Below, in pieces: positions 39,704 to 51,600 of a DNA stretch of 64,000 nucleotides (position 1 is its first letter; every line of letters starts with the position of its first letter). Origin of the DNA: Sphingomonadales bacterium (GTDB lineage: Bacteria; Pseudomonadota; Alphaproteobacteria; Sphingomonadales; Sphingomonadaceae). The DNA lies in assembly GCA_025352685.1 (NCBI GenBank), contig JANXSN010000032.1, positions 80,549-144,548 of the forward strand. The letters run 5' to 3'. A program made the position numbers and the translations under genes. The notes beneath the pieces are model-generated. The model made no database searches. It was not told where the DNA came from and saw only the letters and a program-made list of their open reading frames with translations.

Positions 39704-41131
39704 CTATTTGCGGCGGATGACGAGGTTTCTGATCTCGGTCATGTCTTCCATGGCAAAGCGGACGCCTTCGCGGCCGAGCCCGGAATCCTTCACGCCCCCG
39801 TAAGGCATATTATCGACGCGGTAGCTGGGCACGTCGTTGATCACGACCCCACCAACATCAAGACGGTCCCAGGCATCGAGCATCTTGAACAAGTCGCGGG
39901 TGAAAATACCAGCTTGCAGACCAAATTTGCTGTCGTTGACCTCATCGAGCGCCGCGTTGAAATCGGTGAACTTGCTAAGCAGCGCGACAGGACCAAAGGC
40001 TTCTTCGGTGTAGGCTTTTGCAGTGCGGGGCACGCCTTCAAGCAGGGTCGCATCAAGCATCGCGCCATCCCGCTTGCCGCCACACAGCAGGGTCGCGCCT
40101 GCCGCAACCGCTTCCTGAACCCAACCGTCGAGCCGACTGGCTTCCTTCACGTCGATCATTGGACCGATGAATGTATTTCGATCCTTCGGGTCTCCCGAAA
40201 CAAGGGACTTCGTTCTGGCGACAAGCATGCTGCGGAACCGGTCGTAGACGTCGGCGTGTATGATGATCCGCTGAACGCCGATGCATGACTGACCCGACTG
40301 ATAGAACGCGCCAAACGTGACGCGTTCGAGCGCATCGTCCAGATCGGCATCGTGATCGATGATGACGGCCGCATTCCCGCCGAGTTCGAGAACGATCTTC
40401 TTCTTGCCTGCCTTGGCCTTGAGCGCCCATCCAACATCGGGTGAGCCGGTAAAGCTGAGTAATTTCAGCCGGTCGTCTTGAGTAAACAAGTCTGCGCCTT
40501 CGCGATGCGCGGGCAAAATCGAGAACGCGCCCTTGGGCAGGTTTGTCTCGGCGAGCACCTCACCCATGATGATCGCGCCAAGCGGTGTTCGGCTTGCAGG
40601 CTTCATCACGAATGGACAGCCAACGGCAATCGCAGGTGCAATTTTGTGGGCGGCAAGATTGAGCGGAAAGTTGAAAGGCGAGATGAAGCTGCAAGGGCCA
40701 ATTGGCACACGCTTCCAGATACCCTGATAGCCGCGTGCACGCGGGGAAATGTCAAGCGGCTGGACTTCGCCGGTCATCCGAACACTTTCCTCGGCCGCGA
40801 TCCTAAACGTGTCAATCAGCCGACCGACTTCGCCTTCGCTGTCTTTGATCGGCTTGCCCGCTTCGACGCACAGCGCATAGGCCAGTTCATCCGACCGCGC
40901 CTTAAACCGGTCGACGCAGTGCTGGAGGACGGCTTGCCGTTCATACGACGCCATTCTCGCCATTGGCTCGGCAGCTTCAACCGCTGCGGCAATTCCAGCG
41001 TCGATCGTTGCGGCATCGGCTTGCGCAACGCGGAACGCGATCTTGCCCGTAAATTTGTCGGTGACAGCAAGGTCTGTGTTCAGCTGTTTAGCTTCATTAG
41101 CAAGATAGAGAGGATAAACGTCCTTGAGCAT
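39704..41131 (-). CDS. NAD(P)-dependent aldehyde dehydrogenase
   Basis: A 475-residue ALDH-superfamily enzyme oxidising an aldehyde to the acid or to an acyl-CoA. The catalytic Cys is in QSGQSCIGVQR, the general-base Glu in VLELGGNAAVI, and the cofactor-binding segments SPFNFPLNL and TGSPDVGW are present. The ATG at 41131 overlaps the stop of the ThDP gene (TGATG), after a GAAGG ribosome site. The tight coupling suggests it acts on an aldehyde made by the upstream lyase/carboligase, but the substrate is unknown. Confidence 0.9.
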   Translation of the reverse strand: MLKDVYPLYLANEAKQLNTDLAVTDKFTGKIAFRVAQADAATIDAGIAAAVEAAEPMARMASYERQAVLQHCVDRFKARSDELAYALCVEAGKPIKDSEGEVGRLIDTFRIAAEESVRMTGEVQPLDISPRARGYQGIWKRVPIGPCSFISPFNFPLNLAAHKIAPAIAVGCPFVMKPASRTPLGAIIMGEVLAETNLPKGAFSILPAHREGADLFTQDDRLKLLSFTGSPDVGWALKAKAGKKKIVLELGGNAAVIIDHDADLDDALERVTFGAFYQSGQSCIGVQRIIIHADVYDRFRSMLVARTKSLVSGDPKDRNTFIGPMIDVKEASRLDGWVQEAVAAGATLLCGGKRDGAMLDATLLEGVPRTAKAYTEEAFGPVALLSKFTDFNAALDEVNDSKFGLQAGIFTRDLFKMLDAWDRLDVGGVVINDVPSYRVDNMPYGGVKDSGLGREGVRFAMEDMTEIRNLVIRRK

Positions 41132-42774
41132 CACACCGCCTTCGATAATTCTTTGATATCTCGGTTCAAAATCCGGTCGTTATCCGTATAGTCGACCGGG
41201 ACTTCGATCAGGTGCACCCCAGGTGATTTACCCGTCAGCGCAAGTAACGCGTCAAGGTGTGCGGCACTCTCCACCCGGTATCCCTGTGCGCCGTAGCTCT
41301 CTGCATATTTTACGAAATCGGGATTTCCGTAGGTTAATCCCCAGTCCTTGAAGCCCATGTTGGCCTGCTTCCAGCGGATCATGCCGTAGCTGTTGTCGTT
41401 CAGAATGAGGATCGTGATGTTCAGCTTTAACCGGACTGCGGTCTCCATCTCCTGGCTGTTCATCATGAAGCCGCCGTCGCCGCATATCGCCATGACGCGT
41501 CGCCCGGGATAGACCATCGATGACATCATTGCAGAGGGCAAACCGGCGCCCATCGTCGCAAGTGCGTTATCGAGTAATACAGTGTTGGGGCGGTAGGCAG
41601 CATAGCTTCGCGCGAACCAGATTTTGTAGACGCCATTATCGAGACAGATGATGCCATCTTCTGGCATCGCTTTGCGGACCTGTTCGACGAGGAAGGGGGG
41701 GTAAATCGGAAAACGCGCATCCCCCGAAATGCTCGCGGTATGCGCTACTTCTGCGGCACGCGCCTTCAGCATGAATTCCGATGTCCACGCTTGCGGCGTG
41801 ATCGCCTCCTTCAACTGCCAGATCGCATTGGCAATATCGCCAATGATCTCGATCTGCGGGAAATAGACCGGGTCGACTTCAGCGGTACGCATCGAGACGT
41901 GAATGACTTCGGCGCCCCCTGGCTTCATGAAGAAGGGCGGCTTTTCGATCACGTCGTGGCCAATATTGACGATGCAATCTGACGCTTCGACTGCGCGGTG
42001 AACAAAGTCGCCCGCGCTCAGTGCCGCACAGCCGACGAATTTGGGGTGGCGCTCGTCGATCACGCCCTTGCCGAGTTGCGTCGTCAGGAACGGAATACCT
42101 GTTTTGTCGATGAATTCGCGGAGCATCTTTGACGTCATGGTTCGGTTCGCGCCTGCCCCGATAACCAGGATCGGCGACTTCGCCGCTTCAAGCTTGGCTG
42201 CCGCCATGGCAATCGCCTTGGCATCCGCGCTTGGTCGCCGCGCGACGCTGCGCGGGATCGGCAGCGAGTCGGTCTGCTCGTCGGCGATATCTTCAGGTAA
42301 TTCTAGATGCACCGCACCGGGCTTTTCCTCCTCGGCCAGGCGGATAGCCTCACGTACGCGGCTTGGAATATTATCCGCACTTGCCATCTGATAGGTATAT
42401 TTGGTGATTGGTCCCATCATCGCGACCACGTCGAGGATCTGGAAACGGCCCTGTTTCGATTTCTTGATCGGCTTTTGACCTGTGATCATCATCATCGGCA
42501 TGCCGCCTAACTGGGCATAGGCCGCGGCGGTAACAAAATTCGTTGCGCCTGGGCCCAATGTAGCAAGGCAAACCCCAGTTTTGCCGGTATGTCGCCCGTA
42601 TGTCGCGGCCATGAAGCCCGCACCCTGCTCATGTCGGGTCAGTATCAGCTTGATCTTGGTCGAGCGCGAGAGGCTGTCAAGAAAGTCGAGGTTTTCCTCG
42701 CCGGGGACGCCGAAGATATATTCTACACCTTCCTGTTCGAGGCATTGGATGAACAAATCTGATGCTTTGGCCAT
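41131..42774 (-). CDS. Acetolactate synthase-like ThDP-dependent enzyme
   Basis: A 547-residue ThDP enzyme. Features: catalytic Glu in LTRHEQGAGFMA, the ThDP/Mg motif GDGGFMMN...ILILNDNSYG, and the PITKY segment typical of catabolic (AlsS-type) acetolactate synthases rather than the IlvB type. No small regulatory subunit is nearby. Although often annotated as acetolactate synthase large subunit, its partnership with an aldehyde dehydrogenase, and not with ilvN/ilvC, suggests a different catabolic carboligation or decarboxylation. Confidence 0.85.
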   Translation of the reverse strand: MAKASDLFIQCLEQEGVEYIFGVPGEENLDFLDSLSRSTKIKLILTRHEQGAGFMAATYGRHTGKTGVCLATLGPGATNFVTAAAYAQLGGMPMMMITGQKPIKKSKQGRFQILDVVAMMGPITKYTYQMASADNIPSRVREAIRLAEEEKPGAVHLELPEDIADEQTDSLPIPRSVARRPSADAKAIAMAAAKLEAAKSPILVIGAGANRTMTSKMLREFIDKTGIPFLTTQLGKGVIDERHPKFVGCAALSAGDFVHRAVEASDCIVNIGHDVIEKPPFFMKPGGAEVIHVSMRTAEVDPVYFPQIEIIGDIANAIWQLKEAITPQAWTSEFMLKARAAEVAHTASISGDARFPIYPPFLVEQVRKAMPEDGIICLDNGVYKIWFARSYAAYRPNTVLLDNALATMGAGLPSAMMSSMVYPGRRVMAICGDGGFMMNSQEMETAVRLKLNITILILNDNSYGMIRWKQANMGFKDWGLTYGNPDFVKYAESYGAQGYRVESAAHLDALLALTGKSPGVHLIEVPVDYTDNDRILNRDIKELSKAV

Positions 42775-42875
42775 GGTTCGCTTATCCCCCGGATCCTAAA
42801 GGCTATTGGCGACCTGGTGCGGGTTGGCCCGCTTAAGCACGAGCCTAGCGGCAAGTGCGTGGACAGTCGAATCTG

Positions 42876-43268
42876 CTAGGCGAGCTGCGGTAACGCCGCG
42901 CCCATTTTCTCGTGCAGCTTGTTCATGGCTTTCAACGGACGGACCATCACTTTGAAATGAATAATTTGTCCCGCGTCGTTCCAGGTGATCATATCGATAC
43001 CGTTTATCGTGATGCCGTCGACGAAACTGGTGAATTCGAGGACAGCGGAATTCGCGCCGCGCCATTCGCCGATATAGGCAAAGCCTGCGCCACCGAGGAC
43101 AATGCTGGCAACAGTCAGATATTTTGCAGAAATCGCGCGGCCGCGCTGGGGTGTGTGGACAACGGGCGATTCGAAGACAACGTCGTCGGCAAGTAGCGCA
43201 TAAATTGCGTCGTGATCGCGCGAGCTGGCGACTGCGTGCCAGCAGGCAAGAGCCGCGTCCATGTCCAT
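42876..43268 (-). CDS. NTF2-like / SnoaL-like small protein
   Basis: About 130 residues with the cone-shaped NTF2-like fold signature: ALACWHAVASSRDHDAIYALLADDVVFESPV at the N-terminus and GIDMITWNDAGQIIHFKVMVRP near the C-terminus. Members range from isomerases to binding proteins, so no reaction can be assigned. The ATG at 43268 follows a GGGA site; a TTG at 43274 overlapping the upstream stop is an alternative. A 7-bp inverted repeat (GCCTAGC at 42843, GCTAGGC at 42875) straddles its stop codon. Confidence 0.75.
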   Translation of the reverse strand: MDMDAALACWHAVASSRDHDAIYALLADDVVFESPVVHTPQRGRAISAKYLTVASIVLGGAGFAYIGEWRGANSAVLEFTSFVDGITINGIDMITWNDAGQIIHFKVMVRPLKAMNKLHEKMGAALPQLA

Positions 43269-43270
43269 GG

Positions 43271-44209
43271 TCAATATCCCAGATCGAGGTTCACGACGTG
43301 CTGCAGCGGTTCGCCCCGATGCCAGCGATCGAGGTTCGCGATGAAGCGGTCGGCGCCTCGAGCAAACATGGTTTCCTGTGCCTGCCCGGAAAGGTGCATT
43401 GTGATGTGTGCGTTTGGCAACGTCCAGAGCCGGTGCTCTGGCGGCAGCGGCTCGGGTGTCGTGACGTCGAGGAACGCCCCGCCGATCCGCTCCGCTGACA
43501 GCGCTTCGACGAGGGCATCCTGATCGACGACGCTGCCCCGTGCGATGTTGACCAGCACGGCGGAGCGTTTCATCGCCGCCAGCGCTGCTCGGTCGATCAT
43601 GCCGTCGGTCTCTGGCGTTGCGGGTACCGCGAGAATCACCCAGTCAAACTCACCGATCCGTGGCCGCCAGTCATCGGGTCCCAGTGTCCCCGGACCTGGG
43701 TTGCGGCGCGCGACAACGACCTCGATGTCAAAGGCCTTCAGACGTGTCTCGATCAGCTTTCCGATGGCGCCATAGCCGAGGAGGAGTGCCTTGCTGCCTG
43801 CCAGTTCGACCTTGCGTGGTGGGGCTTGCAGCCATTCACGCCGGTCTTGGGCGCGCACGACCTCGCGATAGCCTTTGGCGAGTGTCAACATTCCCATCAC
43901 AACGTATTCGGCAATGGTGACGGCGTTGGTCCCGGCACCATTCGTAAGCACTGCGCCTTGTCGGGCGATCACATCGAGCGGGATCCCGTCCACGCCGGCG
44001 TAGAGTGTGTGCAACCAGCGCATCGCCGACGCGTGACGGATGGCGAACGCCATGTCCGGTTTCTCGTACATGTCGAACCACCCGATCTCCGCGTCGGGCG
44101 CGAGCGCCAACGCCTCGGCCCTCGACGTAAACCAGCGCGGCGTGAGCCAGCCTGGGAGTCTTGATTCGATCAATGGACGAACGAGCGCGGGCAGGGTGGC
44201 AAGCGTCAT
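43271..44209 (-). CDS. D-2-hydroxyacid dehydrogenase family protein
   Basis: A 312-residue NAD(P)-dependent oxidoreductase. It has the Rossmann loop LGYGAIGKLIETRL, catalytic Arg in NIARGSVVD, Glu in VTTPEPLPPEHRLW and His in HITMHLSGQ. These enzymes reduce 2-keto acids to D-2-hydroxyacids. Its ATG overlaps the stop of nothing downstream of cysS by more than four bases (44206-44209), so it is coupled to cysS. The substrate is undetermined. Confidence 0.88.
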   Translation of the reverse strand: MTLATLPALVRPLIESRLPGWLTPRWFTSRAEALALAPDAEIGWFDMYEKPDMAFAIRHASAMRWLHTLYAGVDGIPLDVIARQGAVLTNGAGTNAVTIAEYVVMGMLTLAKGYREVVRAQDRREWLQAPPRKVELAGSKALLLGYGAIGKLIETRLKAFDIEVVVARRNPGPGTLGPDDWRPRIGEFDWVILAVPATPETDGMIDRAALAAMKRSAVLVNIARGSVVDQDALVEALSAERIGGAFLDVTTPEPLPPEHRLWTLPNAHITMHLSGQAQETMFARGADRFIANLDRWHRGEPLQHVVNLDLGY

Positions 44210-45639
44210 AGCTCAAGCTTCCAGTCCCAACCCAGCGGATCGCCGTCCATGACATCGACGCCGGCGACCGCCAGGTTGTCGCGAATGCTGTCGGAGAGGC
44301 CGAAGTTTTTTGCAGCGCGCGCGGCTTGGCGTTCGGCGAGCCGTTTTGCGATCGTTCGTTCATCGGTTCGTGCGAGCACAGGCCTCACGCGCAGCGCGGT
44401 GCGCGTCATGCCGTCGAGTTGCAAGCCGAACACCTGATCCATCCGTTCGATGAGATGCAGACGCGTCGCCGGCGTCAGGGACTTCGTCGCCAACACTTCG
44501 TCGAGTATGGGCAAGGCTTTGGGCACATTGAGATCGTCGCATACTGCTTCTTCAAACCTGTCGAGCAACGCCTGCCCCTCTGACGTGATAAGTACAGTTG
44601 TGTCCGCTTCGGCCCGCAGAGCCTCAATGGCCATGACCAGACGTTTCAACCTGGTCAGCGCCGCCAGCAAACTCTCGCCCGAAAATTCTAGCTCGCTCCG
44701 GTAATGCGCCTGCAGGCACATCAGGCGGTATGCGAGCGGATGCACGCCCTTGTCGACGACTGACTGCAGCGTCGCAAACTCACCGCTTGATTTCGACATT
44801 TTTCCCTCGCGCGTTACGAGGAAATTATTGTGCATCCACCAGTTGGCACCCGTCGCAGATGTACAAGTATACGCCTGATTTTGGGCAATTTCGTTTGGAT
44901 GATGGATCTGCCGGTGGTCGATGCCGCCCGTGTGAATGTCGAACTGATTGCCGAGATATTTAAGGCTCATAACCGAGCATTCCAGGTGCCAACCCGGCAC
45001 GCCTTTTCCCCAAGGCGACTCCCACTCCATCTGGCGTTGCTCGCCCGATGGAGATTTCCGCCAAATCGCGAAGTCGGATGAGTGACGTTTTCCATCGACT
45101 TCGGTAATGCGGTTTGCCTGTGGTCCGTCACCGTGCCCCGCCAACCTACCGTAGTCTGGCACCGTGCTACTGTCGAAATACAGGCCGGTCTCGAGCTCGT
45201 AACAGTGCTTGAGTTCGATCCGTTCGGCAAAAGCAATCATCTCCTGAACATGATCAGTCGCTACCGACCAGCGGCTTGGCGCACGGATATTAAGCGCGGC
45301 GACGTCGTTCATGAAGGCCTCGGTGTAGAATTTTGCTACATCCCAGATCGTCTTTGCCTCGCGCGCCGCCGCGACGGCCATTTTGTCGTCGCCAGCGTCT
45401 GCATCAGACGTCAAATGACCAACGTCGGTGATGTTAACGACATGCGTCACCTCGAGCCCCTTCCATCGCATCACGCGGGTTAGCGTGTCGGTAAAGACGT
45501 AGGCACGTAGATTGCCGAGATGCGCAAAGTGATAGACAGTCGGACCGCACGAATAAACCCGGGCATGGTTGGCCTCGATAGGGTTAAACTCGCGGGCTGA
45601 ACGGTTCAGGCTGTCGAAAAGTCGAAGGGGCACAGACAT
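44206..45639 (-). CDS. cysS: Cysteinyl-tRNA synthetase
   Basis: A class I synthetase of 477 residues. The zinc Cys and nucleotide motif [20 protein letters not shown] contains the HIGH-type signature (HLGN), the KMSKS loop reads [10 protein letters not shown], and the DALR-type anticodon domain follows. Charges tRNA-Cys. It lies 40 bases after the TpsA gene and begins the coupled run cysS, D-2-hydroxyacid dehydrogenase, NTF2-like protein. Confidence 0.96.
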   Translation of the reverse strand: MSVPLRLFDSLNRSAREFNPIEANHARVYSCGPTVYHFAHLGNLRAYVFTDTLTRVMRWKGLEVTHVVNITDVGHLTSDADAGDDKMAVAAAREAKTIWDVAKFYTEAFMNDVAALNIRAPSRWSVATDHVQEMIAFAERIELKHCYELETGLYFDSSTVPDYGRLAGHGDGPQANRITEVDGKRHSSDFAIWRKSPSGEQRQMEWESPWGKGVPGWHLECSVMSLKYLGNQFDIHTGGIDHRQIHHPNEIAQNQAYTCTSATGANWWMHNNFLVTREGKMSKSSGEFATLQSVVDKGVHPLAYRLMCLQAHYRSELEFSGESLLAALTRLKRLVMAIEALRAEADTTVLITSEGQALLDRFEEAVCDDLNVPKALPILDEVLATKSLTPATRLHLIERMDQVFGLQLDGMTRTALRVRPVLARTDERTIAKRLAERQAARAAKNFGLSDSIRDNLAVAGVDVMDGDPLGWDWKLEL

Positions 45640-45679
45640 ATGTGCGCCTTCGGTCAGCCCTCGCGCCGCGTCAACCGGC

Positions 45680-48600
45680 TTACTTGCACGCTTGTTTCAC
45701 CGGATCGCATGATTTGGTGTCGTCGACCGACCATAAATCGTCGTTGCCTGCGCCGGTGACCGGCTCGTCGATCAGCGGTTCGTTGCCGGCTGCCGAATAG
45801 TCCTTCAGCTGGATGATCGACAGTGGCAACAGACGCGCAACTGCCTTTTCGCCGAATTTGCCTTCCAGAACATCACGCGTCGGATCGTTGAGCGGCGAGT
45901 TCTGGCAAGACGAGGCGCCAACGATCGAGCAGCCGTTGACGGTCGACAACGGATCAAAGATCGTCGCTGCCTGCTGCTGCTGGGCAGCGGTCGCGCCGGT
46001 CGCCGAAACGCTGAAAGGTGTGCCCGACTGCTGCCCGAACGGCACAAACTTGATCAAAGGAGCGACATCGACGCCGGTCGTAAAGCCGCTGGCTGTGGGT
46101 GAGCCTGTCGTCGACGCCGGGGTAATGACCTGCCTGCCGTTGATTGCCAGCCGTACCGGGGCGCTGCTGGCCTGGACGATGGTAAAGCCGTTGGCCCCGA
46201 CAGTAAAACCGCGACGCATCGCAAAATCCCGGTTGCCAGTCGTGGTCGACGGTCCGGTGTTCTGGACGTACACGCCCTTGGACACAGTGACGATGATGCC
46301 CCCTGCCTGAAAAAAACCGCTTTCGTTGGATGTGGCATCGTTCGCCCCCAGGCGGTCGCTCGCAGCCGTCAACGTGGTTGCTGCAGAAACATCGGCAAGG
46401 GCGGCGGACGAAGATGCGATGATGTCCTCCGCCGCCATCGTCAGGGTACCGGTCAGGCCTTCCGAATTTTGGATTGTGATGCTCCCTGTCGGTAAGACTT
46501 CGATGGCGGTCGCAGCGCGCAGGTCGACCCGGCTATTGGCCGACATCCCGTTAAGCGCAACGGTGCCGATAACGCTCATCTTACCCGGCGTCTCAACGAG
46601 GAACGTTCCATTCGGCCCAAGGTTTTTGGCGCCTGAGATCGCTAAATTATCTAAAATCAGGTCAGGGGCGATGTTGGGGGTCAGCGCCAGCGGCATCTGA
46701 CCGTTGCTTTCCTGACGCTGCGGCGCGACAGCCACCGATATATTTTCTGCTGCGAGTTGCCCGATTTCGGCGCTGGACAGGCTATATCCCCCACTGTTGT
46801 CAGCCCCGCCGATAAAGGTTTTTGTGTTCGCGGTGTTCGTGAACGAAAGCTGCCGAGTAAACCCAAGCGTACCAACGGTGGACTCGCCACCAATCTTGAT
46901 ATCGCCCGACCTGAACGCGATCGAACCCGCATTGACGTTGTCGTTGGTCGAAATCAGTCCTGTTGCGTCAAATTGTAAAGCCCGACCAGCGTACGCCCCC
47001 CCGACATCAATCTCGCGAGCTGTGACGCTGGTATCGAGACCGCTGCGGATTATGGTGAGCGCGGCCGTTCCGTTTGTCGAAAGCGTCATGTTTCCTGTCG
47101 CGTTTCCGTCGATGACCGAAAGACCATTCGACGCCGAAACATCGATGTTTCCGGCTGACGCTTGCAGACTGGTGGCCGTGATGATCCCCGATGACACGAG
47201 CACAATATTCTGTCCGCCTGCGACAACGTCACCGGCGGACAGATTCCCAGCGACCCGGATGTTCCCGTTGGACGCGCCCAACGTAGCTCGCACTGGCGTC
47301 ACAATCGTTCCGATGTTGACACCGAGGCGACCGTCCGCGTCGACGGAATCGCCCGTCGAGCGCACAGAGTTCCCAGTTATCGAACCGGCTTGGCTGACGA
47401 GAAGGGCTGACAGCCGTGCCGTCGCGTCGGTGAAGGACAGGTTTCCTCCGGCGACCAATGTAAGGTTTGCGCCGGACGAGACACCGTTCCCAATGATGCT
47501 TCCACCGACCGCATTTGAATTCCCCGTCCTCCATAAAATGTCCGACGTTGTCGCCATCTTGTTGAATGTCAGAGCTCCTGTCGTCGATCCCCGGATGAGC
47601 CCCGCATTGATCGTACCTATGGTTGCAGTGCCGGTTGTCGGCGTCTGCGAGAAAGGGAAATTGGTGATTTGATAAGTCGGGACTACGAGGAAATATTGCG
47701 ACGAGTTTCCAAGCCAGAACGTCCCGTTTGTAGTGATGTCGGCCAGTGTCGCATCCGTTTGAGCGAAGACGCCGACGCCGGCAAGTGCGTTGATATTTCC
47801 GGCGACGACCGAACCTCTGTCGGATGAGAGTATGGCATAGCCGGCAGTAGTGATGGATCCGGTCTGCACGGCACCGCTGCTGCGAACCCGGATGACGTTT
47901 CCGGTGGGTCCGGCATCTGTAAAGGTAGCTGGCCCGCTTGCCACAGTGTCGCTGCCGAGGCCCGTCGAACGCAGATTCCCTGCGATCAGTGCAAAGGCTG
48001 TTGTGCCGCCGTTGCCCGTCTGCGAATCGGGCGATATGACGTTCGGGTTCGCACCAGAGCCATTGACCGTCAAAAAGATATCGTCGCCGGCTGTCACGTT
48101 CCCGACAGTCAGGCTACCGTTGAAAGTCGACAGGATCGCATCGGTACCCGCCGTGATATTACCGAAACTAATTGCTCCCCCACGTGCTTCGAGGAAGCCG
48201 CCAACCGTTGCCTGCGCCACGGTAATCAGGCTTGCCGAGAGCGGTGCTTCAATCGTGGTATTACCGCCTGAAATGATCGCCCCAAGCATGATATCGCCGC
48301 TGCTCGTGGTTACACCGATGTTGCGACCCGCAGTTAGTCCGCCAGTCGTGATCGACCCGAAAGCCGATGACAAAGTGATGTCGGTGTCGGCACGGATCAG
48401 TGCAGTCTGAGCGTTTACCCCAAGGTCGGCCTTCGCGGTCACCGTTGCCGCGGCGAGCGCTGGTTGGCCGGTTCCGCCAAACTGCTTGATCCCGATATAG
48501 CCGTGCACCTCGACGTCGATGTCACCACCGGCGGTGACGGAGCCTGTGCCGCTGGTTTGCACATAGGCATTTGTGGGTCCAATAACCTGAATATTGCCGT

Positions 48601-51600
48601 CGACGTTAATCGGAGAATTGTCGGCGATGAGCGTTGTCGCGCCCGAAACGAAATTATTGTTCGTCGACCCGGCATTAACCGTAAGCGATCCGAGGCGCAG
48701 CGCGCCGCCACCAGAATTGATGTTGACAACTGAAACCACACCGGCGTTGCCAACGTTGCCGTAACCGTTCGTACTCGCGCCGACATTGATGCTGACATCG
48801 CCTGCGGTAACCAGGCCATCGGCTCCGCTGGCGCTCGTCTGCGACTGAATATTGATCGTGCCGCCGACACCGAACGATTCCATACCGTAGGCGCCAAACG
48901 CGGGTGGGATCGCCGGCACGCCGGGTATCGCGGGCACGCCTGGGCTTGCCGGTATGCCCGGTATTGCTGGTCCTCCGGCATCCGAGCCGCCGTAACCGGC
49001 CGAACCTGCTGTAGCGTTGGCAGCAAGCGAAATGGTGCCGAGAGCGAGGTGTCCGCCTTTCGCGCTCAGCGTAATCGTTCCACCGATTGCGGCCCCTGCG
49101 TCTCCGCCTGCGCCGCCCCCCGCTGGCTGGTAGCTCGCGGCATTGCCGCCATTCCCGGCATTTCCTCCCAGTGTGTTGACGTAAAGTCCGAGGTTTGTCG
49201 GGGGACTGATGTCTATCGACCCGTCAATCACCTGGATTGACACCTGCCCGCCAGTTGCGTTGCCGCCGCGCCCGCCGTTACTGCCCGTGGTACCGTTGGC
49301 ACCACCGACGCCGTCGGTCGCATTGGCATTGGCGGACAGGCTCAGGATCGGCGTCCCGCCATAGGCGTATTGCCCGCCGCTGCTGGCGATGTACGTCCCG
49401 TTTTGACCGTCGACCTCGAGCGAGCTCGTCCCGCCTGATGCATCGCTGCCACGCGGGCCTGCGCCGAAGCTTCCGGACTGCGTCTGACCGGCTTGTGCGC
49501 TCGAGTCGATGACGAGACTGCCGACGACCAGCGGCGCATCGATCACGCGAACCTGGGCGGTTCCGCCCTTCGCGTCACCGCCGCGCCGGGTGGCATTCCC
49601 GTTCGCACTAGGTCCGCCGGTCGAGCCCGCATCAGCGTCGATGCTATAAAACTGGGTCGAAAGTCCCGATATCAAGATTGTCGAGCTCCCGCCGCGTGAG
49701 TCGCCGCCTCGCCCGCCGAATGTGCCGGATTGTACCGTTTGAGCATCGTATCCGGCGCCGCCACTAAAGCCCTCACCACCCGAGAATGCGGCAAGCGAAG
49801 GGGGCACCAGCGTTTGCGCTGACGATTGGCCCTGCCAGTCAATCAGCGCGGTGCCGCCGACGCCTGCACCGCCATCACCACCGTTAAGCCCTGTCAGCTC
49901 TGACCCATTGAATGATGACCCGCCGCCGTATCCGCCATGACCCGTTGCAGAAACGGTAATGGCGCTTACTCCGATAATGCTGTTGGCAAGGTTACGGAAC
50001 GTCGCACTGCCCCCGGTTCCTGATCCCGCGGCGGCACCGTCGACACCATCGCCGCTGCCGCCGTTGCCACCAATGCCGTTCGCGCTGAGTTGGATCCCGT
50101 CCGCGTTGAGGATCCCCGAGCTAAGCTGGAGCGTAGCGGAGCCACCGGTACCGTCAGCGCCCGCGGATGAAGCAGTGCTGCTCTCGGCCAACCCATTGCC
50201 ACCGAATCCGCCACTACCAAGCGCCTCGACCGAGACCGATGCGATATTGGCCGTCGTTCCATCGATGGTAAACGTCGCGGTTCCGCCGACGCCGACGCCA
50301 GCAATGGTGCCCGGTCGGCCGGAGACCGCAAAAGCATCCGCTCCCCGACCGGATGCCGAGACGCCAAAACTGCTAGTTGTGAAAAGGCCGCCGGTCAGAT
50401 CGACCGCGATGGCGCCGCCCGTGCCTGAACTGCCGGCGCCCGGTCCGACGATGAACGAACCGACTTCGGCAATTGAGGCCCCATCGGCCCTAAGAGCGAC
50501 GCTGTCGGCACTCACGTCGGCACCAGGCAATATCGAGAAGCTGACACTGCCGCCTTGGCCCGATGTACCGTTCCCCCCGGTTGTGCTGGATCCGGCAAAA
50601 CCCGTCGCGTCAGCATTCAGCGCCGCAATTCCCTGCGTTCGACCCTGGCCAAAACTGACGGAAATTTGGCCGCCGGTTGCCGAAGCCGGGGCGGCGCCGC
50701 TGGCGCCAAACGCACGGGCAGTCAGGACGATGTCATGCTTGGACTCGTCGTTGTCGAGATGCAAACTTGCGTTGCCTGAAAGCGACACAGTGATCTGGCC
50801 TGCAGTCGCATTTCCCGCGGTGGCCGACGTCGACGTCCCGGCTGCAGTTACTTGAGCATTGATCCCGTTCGACCAGATCGTGCCGGTGTTGGCAACAAAC
50901 AGGTTCACAACACCGCCCTTCACCGCTCCTGCACTTGTCGCAAAGCTGGTCCCTGTCCCAAACGCGTTGGCAGATGCGGAAATCGGTCCGCCGGAAACGA
51001 AGATTCCGCCAAGGTTTGCATTGACCTCGACCGTGCCAGCGGTGAGCGCGCCCTCTGTCGCCGGTGTCGCGGCTTGCGAAAGGTCAGCCCCTGCGGTCCG
51101 CGCGTCGGCGCTCAGCACCAAGCCATCAAGCTGCACCGTTCCTGCTAGAGTCTGAACCCGCGCAAGGCCTTTCCCGGAGGTAGATCCGGTGGTGCCGCTG
51201 ACCCCTGCAAAGCCCGCTTGTTCATCTGCCGACAGGCGCGTCAACTGCGCGTTGAGCGCTCCAGTACCCATAGAGATCTGCGCGGTACCCGCCGATGCAT
51301 TGCCCCCCGATGATCCTCCCGCTCCCCCTGACGCGTTCGCTGTAATCGTCAAAGCGCCCGTTTCGGCAGACCCTTGGTTGGCAACTTCGTACAATGCCTG
51401 CCCGCCGACCCCGTTTCCGCCGATGGACGAGGCGGGAGACTCTCCGCCACCCTGGCCTCCTTGGCCAAAGGCAGAAATCGACAAGTCGCCAGTCAGGATA
51501 CCGACGCCGCGCGACTGCTCGGCGTGGACACGGGCAATACCGCCAATACCGTTTCCCGATTGCGTTTTACCGAACCCGCCCGATCCATTTGCCAGGACCG

